Translations under genes and position numbers: made by a program | Assembly: GCF_032193765.1 (NCBI RefSeq) | Contig: NZ_JAVBIJ010000001.1 | Span: 1,736,001-1,800,000, forward strand | From: Rhodoferax potami | GTDB lineage: Bacteria; Pseudomonadota; Gammaproteobacteria; Burkholderiales; Burkholderiaceae_C | Length of the DNA: 64,000 bases | Direction: 5' to 3' | Notes under the pieces: generated by a model | The model's input: the letters and a program-made list of their open reading frames with translations, nothing else | Told to the model about the DNA's origin: nothing | Databases searched by the model: none | Shown here: one piece after another, positions 25,096 to 35,739 of the stretch | How positions within the stretch are numbered: position 1 is the stretch's first letter | Layout: every line of letters begins with the position of its first letter

Positions 25096-26427
25096 TCACG
25101 CTTTCAAAGTGTCGGCAATGCGCTGCGCGCAGCTTTGCGCCATAGTGGCATCGCGGGCTTCCACCATCACGCGCACCAAAGGCTCGGTGCCGCTGGCGCG
25201 GATGAGTACGCGGCCGCTGTCGCCCAGTGCAGCTTCGGCAGCCTTGGTTTCTTCGGCCATGCGGGTGTTGCTCTTCCAATCCTGACCGGGGGTCAGACGG
25301 ACATTGATCAGGGTCTGCGGAAACAGCGTGACGCCGGCCAACAACTCGGCCATGGTTTTGCCGCTGCGGACACAGGCTTGCAGCACCTGCAGGGCAGACA
25401 CCAAGCCATCGCCGGTGGTGTGCTTGTCCAGCGCTAGCAGGTGACCCGAGCCTTCACCACCCAAAATCCATTTGTGCTTTTCCAGCTCTTCGAGCACATA
25501 ACGGTCGCCAACCTTGGCACGTACAAACTGCACGCCGCGGGATTTGAGGGCGACTTCCACCGCCATGTTGGTCATGAGCGTGCCCACCACGCCGGGCACA
25601 TGCTCGTCACGGCCCAAGCGGTCGTCGGCCATCAGGTATAGCAGCTCGTCACCGTTGTAGAGGCGGCCATCGGCATCCACCAGTTGCAGGCGGTCAGCGT
25701 CGCCGTCCAGCGCAATGCCGAAGTCGGCCTTGTGCTCTTGGACCGCCTTCACCAGCGCTTCGGGGTGGGTGGCTCCCACGCCTTTGTTGATGTTCAGGCC
25801 ATCGGGCGTGCAGCCGATAGCGATCACTTCAGCGCCCAACTCATGGAACACCTTGGGGGCAATGTGATACGCCGCGCCGTGTGCTGCGTCGACCACGAGC
25901 TTCATGCCCTTCAGGGTCAGGTCGTTGGCAAATGTGCTTTTGCAAAACTCGATGTAGCGGCCGGCAGCGTCTTCCAAGCGGCGGGTTTTGCCCAGACTGG
26001 CGGAGTCCACCCACACCGGGGGTTTCTCGAGTTCCGCCTCAACAGCCAGCTCCCAAGCGTCGGGCAACTTGCTGCCTTTGGCGTTAAAGAACTTGATGCC
26101 GTTGTCTGCAAACGGGTTGTGGCTGGCGCTGATGACCACGCCCAACGACGCGCGCTGGGCGCGGGTCAGGTAGGCCACCCCCGGCGTGGGCAGCGGGCCC
26201 AATAGCACCACATCCACCCCTGCGGAGTTAAAGCCACTCTCCAGGGCACTCTCCAGCATGTAACCGGAAATCCGGGTGTCCTTGCCGATGAGCACCGTGG
26301 GGCGCGCCTCGGTTTCCTTGAGCACATGGCCCACTGCATGCGCGAGGCGCAACACGAAGTCGGGGGTAATGGGCGCTTGGCCCACCGTGCCGCGAATGCC
26401 GTCAGTGCCGAAATATTGTCTTCCCAT
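25096..26427 (-). CDS. glmM: Phosphoglucosamine mutase
   Basis: GlmM converts glucosamine-6-phosphate to glucosamine-1-phosphate for peptidoglycan and LPS precursors. The 443-residue protein starts [11 protein letters not shown], holds the catalytic serine in [11 protein letters not shown] (S102), the metal loop [11 protein letters not shown], the sugar loop GEGSGHLL and the phosphate-binding [14 protein letters not shown]. The order glmM-folP-ftsH-rlmE repeats the E. coli cluster, here with a GNAT gene following. It is 68 bases downstream of folP. Every motif is intact. Confidence 0.97.
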   Translation of the reverse strand: MGRQYFGTDGIRGTVGQAPITPDFVLRLAHAVGHVLKETEARPTVLIGKDTRISGYMLESALESGFNSAGVDVVLLGPLPTPGVAYLTRAQRASLGVVISASHNPFADNGIKFFNAKGSKLPDAWELAVEAELEKPPVWVDSASLGKTRRLEDAAGRYIEFCKSTFANDLTLKGMKLVVDAAHGAAYHIAPKVFHELGAEVIAIGCTPDGLNINKGVGATHPEALVKAVQEHKADFGIALDGDADRLQLVDADGRLYNGDELLYLMADDRLGRDEHVPGVVGTLMTNMAVEVALKSRGVQFVRAKVGDRYVLEELEKHKWILGGEGSGHLLALDKHTTGDGLVSALQVLQACVRSGKTMAELLAGVTLFPQTLINVRLTPGQDWKSNTRMAEETKAAEAALGDSGRVLIRASGTEPLVRVMVEARDATMAQSCAQRIADTLKA

Positions 26428-26495
26428 AGGTTCTTTCTGTTGGTTTTGTAATTGATGAATCAGCCACCGGCAAATACCAGTGAAAAATGAATGGA

Positions 26496-27401
26496 CTAGC
26501 TGCCGAGGTCCCGGGCTGGCGCCTGAGGAACCTGCTCTGCCTGCATGGCAGCCAGCACCCGGAGTCCGCTGATGGTCTCGCGCACATCATGCACCCGCAC
26601 CACATGCGCGCCGTTTTGGACTGCCAGCACCGCCGCCGTCACGCTAGGTGCAAGGCGCTGTTCGATACCGAGCCCTGCCCCCTGCGGCGAACCCGTTTGG
26701 GTCACCGCCACCAGTGACGATTTGCGCGACCAGCCCGCCAGCACCGCATAGCCTTGCGGCACGGCCTCCGCCTGGCGTGCGAGCAGTGAAAAATTCTGAG
26801 CCACTGTTTTGCCGAAGCCTATGCCCGGATCCAGACAAATACGTGTCGAATCGACTCCCAGCCCTTTTAAATCAAGCGCGAGCTGCTGCAAAAATGAAAG
26901 CACCTGGGGAACGACATCACCCGCCATCGGCGCCGACTGCATGGTCTGCGGATCACGATGCATGTGCATCAGGCACACCCCGCAGTTCGGGTGAGCCGCC
27001 ACCACGTCTTGTCCAGTCTTGCCGCTCGCATCACCACGCCAACGCAAAGCCCACACGTCGTTGATGATGTCTGCACCCAAGTCCAACGCCGCTTGCATCA
27101 CCGCTGGCTTGTAGGTATCCACCGACACCGGCACACCCAAAGTCACTGCATGACGGATGACCGGCAATACCCGGGCAAGCTCTTCCTCCAAGCTCACCGG
27201 TGGCGCGCCCGGGCGGGTGGACTCTCCGCCAATATCGAGAATATCCGCCCCATCCTGGAGCAACGCTTCGCAGTGCGCCATGGCTGCAGAGCTGGTGGCA
27301 TGCTGACCACCATCCGAAAACGAATCCGGAGTGACGTTGACAATCCCCATGACTCGGGGACGGCTGAGGTCAATCGAAAAGCGGGAGGTCTGCCAATGCA
27401 T
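26496..27401 (-). CDS. folP: Dihydropteroate synthase
   Basis: FolP joins p-aminobenzoate to hydroxymethyl-dihydropterin diphosphate in folate synthesis; it is the sulfonamide target. In 301 residues it shows [16 protein letters not shown], the GGESTRPGA loop, [19 protein letters not shown] and the C-terminal RVHDVRET. It sits between ftsH and glmM. The usual conserved Lys/Arg in the pterin pocket (GWSRKSSL) is present. Nothing suggests the mobile sul type. Confidence 0.96.
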   Translation of the reverse strand: MHWQTSRFSIDLSRPRVMGIVNVTPDSFSDGGQHATSSAAMAHCEALLQDGADILDIGGESTRPGAPPVSLEEELARVLPVIRHAVTLGVPVSVDTYKPAVMQAALDLGADIINDVWALRWRGDASGKTGQDVVAAHPNCGVCLMHMHRDPQTMQSAPMAGDVVPQVLSFLQQLALDLKGLGVDSTRICLDPGIGFGKTVAQNFSLLARQAEAVPQGYAVLAGWSRKSSLVAVTQTGSPQGAGLGIEQRLAPSVTAAVLAVQNGAHVVRVHDVRETISGLRVLAAMQAEQVPQAPARDLGS

Positions 27402-27422
27402 AGAACACCATTATCCCCAATG

Positions 27423-27449
27423 AAAACAGGGCCCGAGGGCCCTGTTTTT
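27423..27449. terminator. Bidirectional intrinsic terminator after ftsH
   Basis: AAAACAGGGCCC and GGGCCCTGTTTTT form a 12-base stem with only GA between, flanked by A and T runs on both sides. It lies between ftsH and folP; because folP reads on in the same direction, it must be partly read through or folP has its own start. Confidence 0.8.
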
Positions 27450-27467
27450 CACACAAACGCGATTTAG

Positions 27468-29390
27468 TTACGCCGCGTTTGGCGCTGGTTCTGCAGCAAC
27501 TGCTGCTGCACCACCGCCACCGCCGCTGTTGGGCGGAGTGCGAGGGGTCCAGTCCTTCGGTGGACGGGGCTCGCGGCCGGCCATGATGTCGTCCAGCTGG
27601 TCGCTGTCGATGGTTTCCCACTCCAGCAAGGCCTTGGCCATCGCATGCATCTTGTCCTGGTTGTCTTCAATCAGCTTGCGTGCCAGGGTGTATTGCTGGT
27701 CAATGATGCGGCGCACCTCTGAGTCCACCTTTTGCATGGTTTGCTCGCTCATGCTGGTAGTCTTGGTTACGCTGCGACCCAGAAACACTTCGCCTTCGTT
27801 TTCGGCATACACCATAGGGCCCAAGGCGTCGGTCATACCGTAGCGGGTCACCATGTCACGGGCGATCGAGGTAGCGCGCTCAAAGTCGTTCGACGCGCCG
27901 GTGGTCATTTGATTCATGAACACTTCTTCGGCGATGCGGCCACCGAACAACATGCTGATTTGGTTTAGCATGAACTCGCTGTCATAGGAGTAGCGGTCTT
28001 GCGAAGGCAGGCTCATGGTCACCCCCAAGGCACGGCCACGGGGAATGATGGTCACTTTATGCACCGGATCGCACTTGGGCAGCATTTTGCCGATCAGGGC
28101 GTGGCCGGCTTCGTGGTAAGCCGTATTCTTGCGCTCTTCCTCGGGCATGACCATGGACTTGCGCTCCGGTCCCATGATGATCTTATCCTTGGCCTTCTCG
28201 AAGTCCTGCATTTCGACCAAGCGCGCATTGCGGCGGGCTGCCATCAGGGCTGCTTCGTTGCACAGGTTGGCAAGATCGGCACCGCTCATACCGGGAGTAC
28301 CACGGGCGATCACGCTGGCGCTCACGTCCTGGCCCAAGGGCACTTTGCGCATGTGCACGTTCAGAATCTGTTCACGGCCACGGATATCGGGCAGCGTCAC
28401 ATACACCTGGCGGTCAAAACGGCCGGGGCGCAGCAAAGCGGCATCCAAGATGTCAGGGCGGTTGGTAGCAGCTACCACGATCACGCCGACATTGGTTTCA
28501 AAGCCGTCCATCTCCACCAGCATCTGGTTCAGAGTTTGTTCGCGCTCGTCATTGCCACCGCCGAGGCCAGCACCACGCTGACGGCCGACAGCGTCAATTT
28601 CATCGATAAAGATGATGCACGGCGCGTTCTTTTTGGCGTTCTCGAACATGTCGCGCACGCGGGATGCACCCACGCCCACAAACATTTCGACAAAGTCAGA
28701 ACCGGAAATACTGAAGAACGGCACTTTGGCTTCACCGGCGATCGACTTGGCCAGCAGCGTTTTACCGGTACCGGGAGGGCCCACGAGCAACAAACCGCGG
28801 GGGATACGGCCGCCCAGCTTTTGAAACTTGCTGGGGTCCTTCAAGAAGTCAACCACCTCCTTGACTTCTTCTTTGGCTTCGTCGCAACCTGCCACGTCGG
28901 CGAAGGTCACGGTGTTGGTGTTCTCGTCAAGCAAGCGGGCTTTGCTCTTGCCGAAGCTAAAAGCTCCGCCCTTGCCGCCGCCTTGCATTTGGCGCATGAA
29001 GTACACCCACACGCCGATCAACAGCAGCATCGGGCCCCAGCTCACCAGCAAGGTCATGAGCAAGGAGCCTTCTTCGCGGGGCTTGACATCGAATTTGACG
29101 TTGTTGGCAATCAGATCGCCCACCAGGCCGCGGTCGAGATAAGTCGCTGTCGTGCGGACTTTGCGGTCATCAGAGGTGATGGCCAGAATTTCTGTGCCGC
29201 CTTGCCCCTCTTGGATGATGGCGCTTTTGATCTGGTTGTTGCGGACCTGCTCCAGGAAGTCGGAATAGCCGACCATGCCAGACGCAGAGGCGCGCGAATC
29301 AAATTGCTTGAACACGGTGAAAAGCACCAAGGCGATCACCAACCACACTGCAACTTTAGAAAACCACTGATTATTCAAGCGAAGCTCCAT
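27468..29390 (-). CDS. ftsH: ATP-dependent membrane zinc protease FtsH
   Basis: FtsH degrades misfolded membrane proteins and regulators including LpxC. The 640-residue protein has N-terminal membrane helices at about 12-28 and 110-130 around a periplasmic domain, Walker A GPPGTGKT (204-211), Walker B IIFIDEID (259-266), the second-region-of-homology RPGRFDRQV and the zinc site HEAGH (426-430). The C-terminal tail is Gly/Ala-rich ([18 protein letters not shown]). It follows rlmE by 120 bases. Its LPS target pathway genes lie 12 kb away in the same window. Confidence 0.97.
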   Translation of the reverse strand: MELRLNNQWFSKVAVWLVIALVLFTVFKQFDSRASASGMVGYSDFLEQVRNNQIKSAIIQEGQGGTEILAITSDDRKVRTTATYLDRGLVGDLIANNVKFDVKPREEGSLLMTLLVSWGPMLLLIGVWVYFMRQMQGGGKGGAFSFGKSKARLLDENTNTVTFADVAGCDEAKEEVKEVVDFLKDPSKFQKLGGRIPRGLLLVGPPGTGKTLLAKSIAGEAKVPFFSISGSDFVEMFVGVGASRVRDMFENAKKNAPCIIFIDEIDAVGRQRGAGLGGGNDEREQTLNQMLVEMDGFETNVGVIVVAATNRPDILDAALLRPGRFDRQVYVTLPDIRGREQILNVHMRKVPLGQDVSASVIARGTPGMSGADLANLCNEAALMAARRNARLVEMQDFEKAKDKIIMGPERKSMVMPEEERKNTAYHEAGHALIGKMLPKCDPVHKVTIIPRGRALGVTMSLPSQDRYSYDSEFMLNQISMLFGGRIAEEVFMNQMTTGASNDFERATSIARDMVTRYGMTDALGPMVYAENEGEVFLGRSVTKTTSMSEQTMQKVDSEVRRIIDQQYTLARKLIEDNQDKMHAMAKALLEWETIDSDQLDDIMAGREPRPPKDWTPRTPPNSGGGGGAAAVAAEPAPNAA

Positions 29391-29510
29391 TCAGGACGCG
29401 AGGGCCCTTGCCCCGCATACATGGCAACCATTTTAGGCCTTTCAAGGATGTCGCATACTTTTTTGCTTGCGGACATCCATAGAAATAGCATGGGTTTGAT
29501 CAACTAAGTC

Positions 29511-30197
29511 TCAAAAGCCCTTCAGGCCCATACCAATCAGGAAGGTTTCAGAAGACCGGTCTCGTGATGCTTTGGGTTTCAAGGGCTTCACGGTGACAAA
29601 GGCCTCTTTGAACTTTTGCACCACGGCGTTGTAGCTCCCGCCATGAAACACTTTGGCGACGAGTGCGCCTTGGGGTTTCATGTGGTTTTGGGCAAATTCG
29701 ATGGCCAGTTCAACGAGGTACTCAATGCGGGCCGCGTCCGCAGATGAAATGCCCGACAGGTTGGGCGCCATGTCCGAGACCACCAGATCTGCCTTGTGCC
29801 CGCCCAGCGCGGCCTCCAGCTTCGTCAAAGTTTCGGCCTCCCGGAAATCGCCTTGAATAAAGGTCACCCCTTCAATCGGCTCCATAGGAAGCAGGTCCAA
29901 GCCGATCAAGGTGCCGTTCAGGGCCCCTGCCGCCGCCCCCTGAGGGGACATGCGCCGCCGTAGGTACTGGCTCCAGGCACCGGGGGTGCACCCCAAATCC
30001 ACCACCAACTGCCCCGGTTTGACCAAGTGCAGGGTTTCATCGATCTCTTTGAGCTTGTAGGCCGCGCGCGCGCGGTAGCCCTCTTTGTTGGCCAATTTCA
30101 CATAGGGGTCGTTAATATGGTCGTGCAACCACGCTTTATTGACCTTTTTGTTGCCGGCCTTGTTATCGGGCTTGTTACTTTTGCTCTGCGTTTTCAT
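29511..30197 (-). CDS. rlmE: 23S rRNA 2'-O-ribose methyltransferase RlmE
   Basis: RlmE (FtsJ/RrmJ) methylates U2552 in the ribosomal A loop. The ATG at 30197 ([15 protein letters not shown]) gives 228 residues; a longer frame running into the DUF4149 region is spurious. The SAM site is [14 protein letters not shown]; the catalytic tetrad K-D-K-E is represented by K in [12 protein letters not shown] in SDMAPN, K in LVAKVFHG and E in SSETFL. The N-terminal tail is very basic. It is divergent from the yhbY-like gene with only 18 bases between the start codons. Confidence 0.96.
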   Translation of the reverse strand: MKTQSKSNKPDNKAGNKKVNKAWLHDHINDPYVKLANKEGYRARAAYKLKEIDETLHLVKPGQLVVDLGCTPGAWSQYLRRRMSPQGAAAGALNGTLIGLDLLPMEPIEGVTFIQGDFREAETLTKLEAALGGHKADLVVSDMAPNLSGISSADAARIEYLVELAIEFAQNHMKPQGALVAKVFHGGSYNAVVQKFKEAFVTVKPLKPKASRDRSSETFLIGMGLKGF

Positions 30198-30215
30198 TGC
30201 GTTGATAATACCCAC

Positions 30216-30689
30216 ATGCCTCAAATCCAATTGACACCCGCTCAGCGCAAAGATCACCGCGCTGAAGCCCACCACCTTGACCCTGTTGTTATGGTCGGTG
30301 GCGATGGCCTGACTGCCAACGTAAAAAAAGAAATCGACGCCGCCCTGAATGCCCACGGACTCATCAAAGTCCGCGTGTTCTCGGACGACCGCGTAGCCCG
30401 CGACGAGATGTTCAAAACCCTGGCGGATGAGCTCAATGCTGCACCCATCCAGCACATCGGCAAATTGCTGGTGCTCTGGCGCCCCAAGGCCACAAAGGAA
30501 AAAGCGGTTGACGAAGACCGCATGCCCGGCCCCCGCGACTTCAAGGTGTTGAAGTTCGGCCGTCCCGGCACCCGCCCCGAAGTCAAGACACTGCGCGTTC
30601 TGGGCAACCAGCGCCTCACGCCCGGCGGCAACATCAAGCGCGCCAAGCCGAAGCCACAGACCAGCGTCAAAAAACGCAGCCAGACCTGA
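30216..30689 (+). CDS. yhbY: YhbY-type CRM-domain RNA-binding protein
   Basis: YhbY-family proteins associate with pre-50S ribosomes. The 157-residue protein starts [19 protein letters not shown] and has the CRM domain (about residues 5-100): [19 protein letters not shown] and the [10 protein letters not shown] end. The GxxG loop typical of CRM RNA binding is seen as GGDGLT. A basic tail of about 50 residues follows ([19 protein letters not shown]). The ATG at 30216 has no clear ribosome site and is 18 bases from the rlmE start on the other strand. Confidence 0.88.
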   Translation: MPQIQLTPAQRKDHRAEAHHLDPVVMVGGDGLTANVKKEIDAALNAHGLIKVRVFSDDRVARDEMFKTLADELNAAPIQHIGKLLVLWRPKATKEKAVDEDRMPGPRDFKVLKFGRPGTRPEVKTLRVLGNQRLTPGGNIKRAKPKPQTSVKKRSQT

Positions 30690-30707
30690 TACCCAAAGAA
30701 AACTGAC

Positions 30708-30735
30708 AACCGGAGCCTCAAGCTCCGGTTTTTTT
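30708..30735 (+). terminator. Intrinsic terminator after yhbY
   Basis: AACCGGAGC and GCTCCGGTT form a stem with a five-base loop, followed by seven T. The T run overlaps the stop codon of the convergent DUF4149 gene, so it may work for both. Confidence 0.88.
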
Positions 30736-31174
30736 ATGCCTGCGCGTCCGGTGTATCGCGGCTGCCCGATAGTGCAGCGACCATTTGGCGCAGGACCACC
30801 AAGGCGCAAATCCACTGGACCACAAACAGGCCGGTGCCCAAGCGGTGCCACAAGGCAAGGTTCTCCCGCGCCACGATGCGCGGGGCAATGGCCAGTTCGA
30901 CCATGAGTGCCAACAGAACCCCGCCCACTACAAAAAGCGTAGCAGACTGCGCGGATTCCACGGGCACCAGGCGCCGATTTGACCGAAATGCAATCAGCAA
31001 CATCGCGCCACAGGCCACGGAGATCCATGTCTGGGCGCTGAACAACTTAGCCGCCATTTGCCCGGCCATGGCGGGTGTGGGCAAGTGCACAAATAACATA
31101 GGCACGACCAGCAAGCCCAACATGCTCAGACTCATGGCCCACGCAGCCGCCAACCAGACAGGGAGTTGCCGCAT
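30734..31174 (-). CDS. DUF4149-type membrane protein
   Basis: The 146-residue protein has four hydrophobic segments, a layout typical of DUF4149 proteins that follow greA in Burkholderiales. Function is unknown. Its start shares one base with the greA stop (TGATG), so they are coupled. Around residues 73-85 ([12 protein letters not shown]) the codons resemble the peptide encoded by the dispersed repeat (see findings), though more weakly. Confidence 0.75.
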   Translation of the reverse strand: MRQLPVWLAAAWAMSLSMLGLLVVPMLFVHLPTPAMAGQMAAKLFSAQTWISVACGAMLLIAFRSNRRLVPVESAQSATLFVVGGVLLALMVELAIAPRIVARENLALWHRLGTGLFVVQWICALVVLRQMVAALSGSRDTPDAQA

Positions 31175-31650
31175 CAGATGTAGTCGACGGCCACGACCTC
31201 GTAGGCACGCTCACCACCGGGTGCGAGTACTACTGCGGTGTCACCCACCTCTTTGCCGATCAAGGCACGGGCAATAGGGCTGCTGATGTTGATCAGGCCT
31301 TGCTTGAGGTCTGCCTCGTCTTCACCCACGATCTGGTACTTGACCTGCTGGCCACTTTCTTCATCTTCCAACTTCACGGTCGCACCGAAAACGACACGAC
31401 CATCCGCTTGGATCGACGCGGGGTCAATCACCTGCGCAGCGGACAATTTGCCCTCCACTTCCTGGATACGACCTTCAATAAAGCCCTGGCGCTCTTTGGC
31501 AGCGTCGTAGTCGGCGTTTTCGCTCAAATCGCCTTGGGCACGGGCCTCAGCGATAGCTTGGATCACCGAAGGACGCTCTACGGTTTTGAGCTTGTGCAGT
31601 TCGGCTTTGAGCATTTCAGCGCCGCGCTTGGTAATGGGATAGGTTGCCAT
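31174..31650 (-). CDS. greA: Transcription elongation factor GreA
   Basis: GreA rescues backtracked RNA polymerase by stimulating cleavage of the transcript. The 158-residue protein has the N-terminal coiled coil with the acidic tip ([19 protein letters not shown], including D and E residues at the tip) and the C-terminal domain ending [18 protein letters not shown]. Its stop overlaps the start of the DUF4149 gene. Upstream, 110 bases separate it from the carB stop, with a hairpin in between. Confidence 0.97.
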   Translation of the reverse strand: MATYPITKRGAEMLKAELHKLKTVERPSVIQAIAEARAQGDLSENADYDAAKERQGFIEGRIQEVEGKLSAAQVIDPASIQADGRVVFGATVKLEDEESGQQVKYQIVGEDEADLKQGLINISSPIARALIGKEVGDTAVVLAPGGERAYEVVAVDYI

Positions 31651-31687
31651 GGTGTCTCTAGCTAGGTTTTACAGAGCCTCAAAGTAC

Positions 31688-31723
31688 AAGGACAGTGCGG
31701 CGCTTGCGCGCGGCACTGTCCTT
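31688..31723. terminator. Hairpin between carB and greA (terminator or attenuator)
   Basis: AAGGACAGTGC at 31688-31698 and GCACTGTCCTT at 31713-31723 are exact reverse complements with a 14-base loop that can pair further (CGGCGC/GCGCGC). A short TTGTACTTT follows on the minus strand, too mixed for a classic terminator. It may stop carB transcription partly, leaving some readthrough to greA. Confidence 0.55.
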
Positions 31724-31759
31724 TGCGGTTGACACGATTATGCCAACGATTGAGGGCTT

Positions 31760-34700
31760 TTAGGCCAGGAGTTCTGCGTGCATCTCCTGCACAGAAATCA
31801 CACCCAGGTTGTCGAGGTACTTCATGCCTTCGACGGCTGCTTCTGCACCCGCAATCGTGGTGTACGTGGTGACACGGGCCAGCAATGCGGAAGTGCGAAT
31901 CAGGCGGGAGTCTGCAATCGCATTGCGGCGCTCTTCCACCGTGTTCACCACCATCGAAATTTCTTCGTTTTTGATGGTATCCACAATATGCGGGCGACCT
32001 TCGGTGACCTTATTCACCACGCCACAGGCCACACCCGCTGCGTTGATAGCCGCGGCGGTGCCTTTGGTAGCCACGACTTCAAAGCCCAGGCCGACCAGCT
32101 TGCGTGCGACTTCCACCGCACGGGGCTTGTCCGCTTGTTTTACCGAGATAAACGCCTTGCCGCCGCGTGGGAGCTTGGCGCCTGCGCCGAGTTGGCTCTT
32201 CACAAACGCTTCGCCAAAGGTCTTGCCCACGCCCATGACTTCACCCGTAGACTTCATCTCAGGTCCGAGGATGGTGTCCACACCGGGGAACTTCACGAAG
32301 GGGAACACCGCTTCTTTGACGCTGAAGTAAGGCGGGGTCACTTCCTTGCTAATGCCTTGGCTTGCCAATGACTGGCCTGCCATGCAACGCGCAGCAACCT
32401 TGGCCAACTGAATGCCAGTCGCCTTGGAAACAAACGGCACAGTCCGGCTTGCGCGGGGGTTCACTTCCAGCACGTAGATGACATCTTTGCCGTCAACGTT
32501 TTGGATGGCAAACTGCACATTCATCAATCCGACTACATTCAAAGCACCCGCCATGGCCTTGGTTTGACGCTTGATTTCGGCGACCGTGTCCGCATGCAGA
32601 CTGAAAGGTGGCAGCGAGCAGGCAGAGTCACCGCTGTGCACGCCAGCTTGCTCAATGTGCTCCATCACACCACCAATGAACGTCGCACCAGTGTTATCGC
32701 GGATGCAGTCCACATCGCACTCGATCGCATCGTTCAAGAAGCGGTCCAGCAGCACGGGGCTGTCGTTGCTCACCTTCACGGCTTCGCGCATGTAGCGCTC
32801 CAGGTCGCGCTGCTCGTGCACGATTTCCATCGCGCGGCCACCCAACACATAGCTGGGGCGCACTACGAGGGGGTAACCCAAGGCAGCGGCCTTTTCCAGC
32901 GCTTCGGGCTCGGTGCGGGCGGTCGCGTTCGGCGGCTGGCGCAGGTTCAGGGCGTGCAACAGTTTCTGGAAGCGCTCACGGTCTTCAGCCGCATCGATCA
33001 TGTCAGGCGTGGTGCCAATGATGGGCACGCCGTTGGCCTCGAGGTCGAGCGCCAACTTCAAAGGCGTCTGGCCACCGTACTGCACGATCACGCCGACCGG
33101 CTTTTCCTTGTCGACAATTTCCAGCACGTCTTCAAGCGTCAAGGGTTCGAAGTACAGGCGGTCAGAGGTGTCGTAGTCGGTGGACACGGTCTCAGGGTTG
33201 CAGTTGACCATGATGGTCTCGTAGCCGTCTTCGCGCATGGCCAAAGCGGCGTGCACACAGCAGTAATCAAACTCGATACCCTGGCCGATACGGTTGGGGC
33301 CACCGCCCAGCACCATGATCTTTTTCTTATCGGTAGGCGCAGCTTCACACTCGGAGCCATCGGCCTCGTAGGTGGAATACATGTAAGCCGTGTTGGTCGC
33401 AAATTCGGCGGCGCAAGTGTCCACGCGCTTGTAGACCGGGCGCACACCCAAAGCACGGCGCTTCTCGCGCACCGCCTTGTCGGTGGTCTTGAACTGGCGT
33501 GCCAGGCGGCGGTCCGAGAAACCTTTTTGCTTCAATGCGCGCAGCGTAGGCGCATCGATCTTGTCTAGCGCAGAGCCGCTGGCGGGCTGGGGCAGGCGCT
33601 CGATTTCGAGCTCCAGCTTCACGATCTGCTCGATCTGAACCAAGAACCAAGGGTCGATCTTGGTCAGCGCAAACACCTCGTCCACGCTCATACCCTGGGC
33701 GAAAGCGTCACCCACGTACCAGATGCGCTCGGGGCCGGGCTCGCCCAGCTCTTTTTCCAGCACTTCGCGGTCCTGGGTTTTTTCGTTCATGCCGTCCACG
33801 CCCACTTCCAGGCCGCGCAGGGCTTTCTGGAAGGACTCTTGGAAAGTACGGCCCATGGCCATCACCTCGCCCACCGACTTCATTTGGGTGGTCAGGCGGC
33901 TGTCGGCTGCAGGGAATTTTTCAAACGCGAAACGCGGAATCTTGGTGACCACGTAATCGATGGAAGGCTCGAACGACGCGGGGGTAGCACCACCGGTGAT
34001 GTCGTTACGCAGCTCGTCGAGGGTGAAGCCCACGGCCAGCTTGGCTGCGACCTTGGCAATCGGGAAGCCTGTGGCTTTGGAAGCCAAAGCGGAAGAGCGA
34101 GACACGCGCGGGTTCATCTCGATCACCACCATGCGGCCGTCGACCGGGTTGATCGAGAACTGCACGTTAGAGCCACCAGTGTCCACACCGATTTCACGCA
34201 GCACCGCCAAAGAGGCGTTCCGCAGAATCTGGTATTCCTTGTCGGTCAAGGTCTGTGCAGGCGCCACAGTGATGGAATCACCGGTATGCACGCCCATGGG
34301 GTCCAAGTTTTCGATCGAGCACACGATGATGCAGTTGTCCGCCTTGTCGCGCACCACTTCCATCTCGTACTCTTTCCAGCCCAAAAGCGATTCTTCGATC
34401 AGCAGCTCATTGGTGGGCGAGGCTTCCAAGCCGCGCTTGCAAATGGTTTCAAACTCCTCGGAGTTGTAGGCAATACCGCCGCCAGTACCGCCCAAAGTGA
34501 AGCTGGGGCGAATAACGGTGGGGAAGCCCAACGTCTTTTGCACCGCCCACGCCTCGTCCATGCTGTGGGCGATACCGGAGCGCGCGGAGCCCAGACCGAT
34601 TTTGGTCATGGCGTCCTTGAACTTCAAGCGGTCTTCCGCCTTGTCGATGGCCTCGGGCGTTGCACCGATCAGCTCGACCTTGTACTTGTCCAACACGCCG

Positions 34701-35014
34701 TGGTGCCACAGGTCCAGCGCACAGTTCAGCGCAGTCTGGCCACCCATGGTGGGCAGAATCGCGTCAGGCTTTTCCTTGGCGATGATTTTTTCGACCGTTT
34801 GCCAGGTAATAGGCTCGATGTAGGTTACATCGGCGGTGGCAGGGTCGGTCATGATCGTCGCGGGGTTGCTGTTGATCAGAATGACTTTGTAGCCCTCTTC
34901 ACGCAAAGCTTTGCACGCTTGCACGCCGGAGTAGTCGAACTCACAGGCCTGCCCGATGATGATGGGGCCGGCGCCGATGATGAGAATGCTTTTAATGTCG
35001 GTACGTTTTGGCAT
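31760..35014 (-). CDS. carB: Carbamoyl-phosphate synthase large subunit
   Basis: CarB makes carbamoyl phosphate from bicarbonate, ATP and CarA-derived ammonia for arginine and pyrimidine synthesis. The 1084-residue protein shows the two ATP-grasp halves: [34 protein letters not shown], and the second set [17 protein letters not shown] and [14 protein letters not shown]. The C-terminal allosteric domain (about 950-1084) with [13 protein letters not shown] is also present. It is transcribed after carA with a LysE-type exporter in between. Confidence 0.97.
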   Translation of the reverse strand: MPKRTDIKSILIIGAGPIIIGQACEFDYSGVQACKALREEGYKVILINSNPATIMTDPATADVTYIEPITWQTVEKIIAKEKPDAILPTMGGQTALNCALDLWHHGVLDKYKVELIGATPEAIDKAEDRLKFKDAMTKIGLGSARSGIAHSMDEAWAVQKTLGFPTVIRPSFTLGGTGGGIAYNSEEFETICKRGLEASPTNELLIEESLLGWKEYEMEVVRDKADNCIIVCSIENLDPMGVHTGDSITVAPAQTLTDKEYQILRNASLAVLREIGVDTGGSNVQFSINPVDGRMVVIEMNPRVSRSSALASKATGFPIAKVAAKLAVGFTLDELRNDITGGATPASFEPSIDYVVTKIPRFAFEKFPAADSRLTTQMKSVGEVMAMGRTFQESFQKALRGLEVGVDGMNEKTQDREVLEKELGEPGPERIWYVGDAFAQGMSVDEVFALTKIDPWFLVQIEQIVKLELEIERLPQPASGSALDKIDAPTLRALKQKGFSDRRLARQFKTTDKAVREKRRALGVRPVYKRVDTCAAEFATNTAYMYSTYEADGSECEAAPTDKKKIMVLGGGPNRIGQGIEFDYCCVHAALAMREDGYETIMVNCNPETVSTDYDTSDRLYFEPLTLEDVLEIVDKEKPVGVIVQYGGQTPLKLALDLEANGVPIIGTTPDMIDAAEDRERFQKLLHALNLRQPPNATARTEPEALEKAAALGYPLVVRPSYVLGGRAMEIVHEQRDLERYMREAVKVSNDSPVLLDRFLNDAIECDVDCIRDNTGATFIGGVMEHIEQAGVHSGDSACSLPPFSLHADTVAEIKRQTKAMAGALNVVGLMNVQFAIQNVDGKDVIYVLEVNPRASRTVPFVSKATGIQLAKVAARCMAGQSLASQGISKEVTPPYFSVKEAVFPFVKFPGVDTILGPEMKSTGEVMGVGKTFGEAFVKSQLGAGAKLPRGGKAFISVKQADKPRAVEVARKLVGLGFEVVATKGTAAAINAAGVACGVVNKVTEGRPHIVDTIKNEEISMVVNTVEERRNAIADSRLIRTSALLARVTTYTTIAGAEAAVEGMKYLDNLGVISVQEMHAELLA

Positions 35015-35065
35015 GGTGGACTCTTAGCTTTAGGGCTTTTTAGTTTTTAATCAAATCAATCGGAT

Positions 35066-35734
35066 TCAGTTCAGGCTGGCTGTTGCCAGCTTGGCACCGA
35101 ACCAGACGAACAGGCCGCCCACGGCACTGGACAGGGTGGCACTCAGCCGCTTGCGGCGGCTGAAACCCTGGGCCAGTCGGGCACCTGCAAAAATCAGGGC
35201 AGAAAGATACACAGCACTGAACACCATGATGATGGCGCTCAATATCAAGAAAGGCACCGCAGGCGTTTCGTAGGCAGGGTCAATGAACTGCACAAAAAAC
35301 GACAGCAGAAAAAGAATCGCCTTGGGATTCAGCAGGCTGATGACCAACGCCCGCTTGAAAGGCTGCTGCAAATGGGCCGAGGCCTCTGCCACAGCGCCAT
35401 CTGCGGCAGCTTGCATGGGCTGGTGGCTGCGCCACTTGCGGATCGCGGCGATCACCAGATTCACCCCGACCCAGGTGAGGTACGCGGCACCTGCGTATTT
35501 CACCACCATGAATAGCGCGGGATAAGTACGCAACAAACCAGCAGCTCCAAGCGCCGTGAGCAACAGCAATATGGTGTCGCCCACAAAAACGCCCATGGCG
35601 CCTTGGTAGCCGGCTTTGACGCCCCGCACGGTCGCGACTGACAAGACAAACAATGAGTTAGGCCCGGGCAACAAAATGATGCCCAAAGCGCCCACCACAT
35701 AGGTCCAGAGGTCAGTCACGCCATAGAAGCTCAT
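35066..35734 (-). CDS. LysE/LeuE-family amino acid exporter
   Basis: The 222-residue protein has about six membrane segments and the LysE/RhtB family marks: LLPGPNSLFVLSVATVRGVKAGYQGAMGVFVGD near the start and LLNPKAILFLLSFF in the middle. The family exports amino acids such as leucine, homoserine or lysine; the substrate is not readable. It lies between carA and carB, five bases from the carA stop, so it is cotranscribed with carbamoyl-phosphate synthase genes. An arginine-pathway link is tempting but unproven. Confidence 0.9.
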   Translation of the reverse strand: MSFYGVTDLWTYVVGALGIILLPGPNSLFVLSVATVRGVKAGYQGAMGVFVGDTILLLLTALGAAGLLRTYPALFMVVKYAGAAYLTWVGVNLVIAAIRKWRSHQPMQAAADGAVAEASAHLQQPFKRALVISLLNPKAILFLLSFFVQFIDPAYETPAVPFLILSAIIMVFSAVYLSALIFAGARLAQGFSRRKRLSATLSSAVGGLFVWFGAKLATASLN

Positions 35735-35739
35735 GGTGC

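Noticed and set aside
27999..29507. 502-codon open frame antisense to ftsH
   Set aside because: It mirrors the ftsH codons, has His/Gln-rich composition typical of antisense frames in GC-rich genes, and has no family motif.
29511..31028. 505-codon reading of rlmE fused with a long N-terminal part
   Set aside because: The extra 270 codons run antisense through yhbY and part of the DUF4149 gene; RlmE is complete from 30197.
33839..35050. 403-codon open frame antisense to carB, and 355 codons at 32501-33568
   Set aside because: Both lie opposite a fully conserved carB and have the composition of shadow frames.
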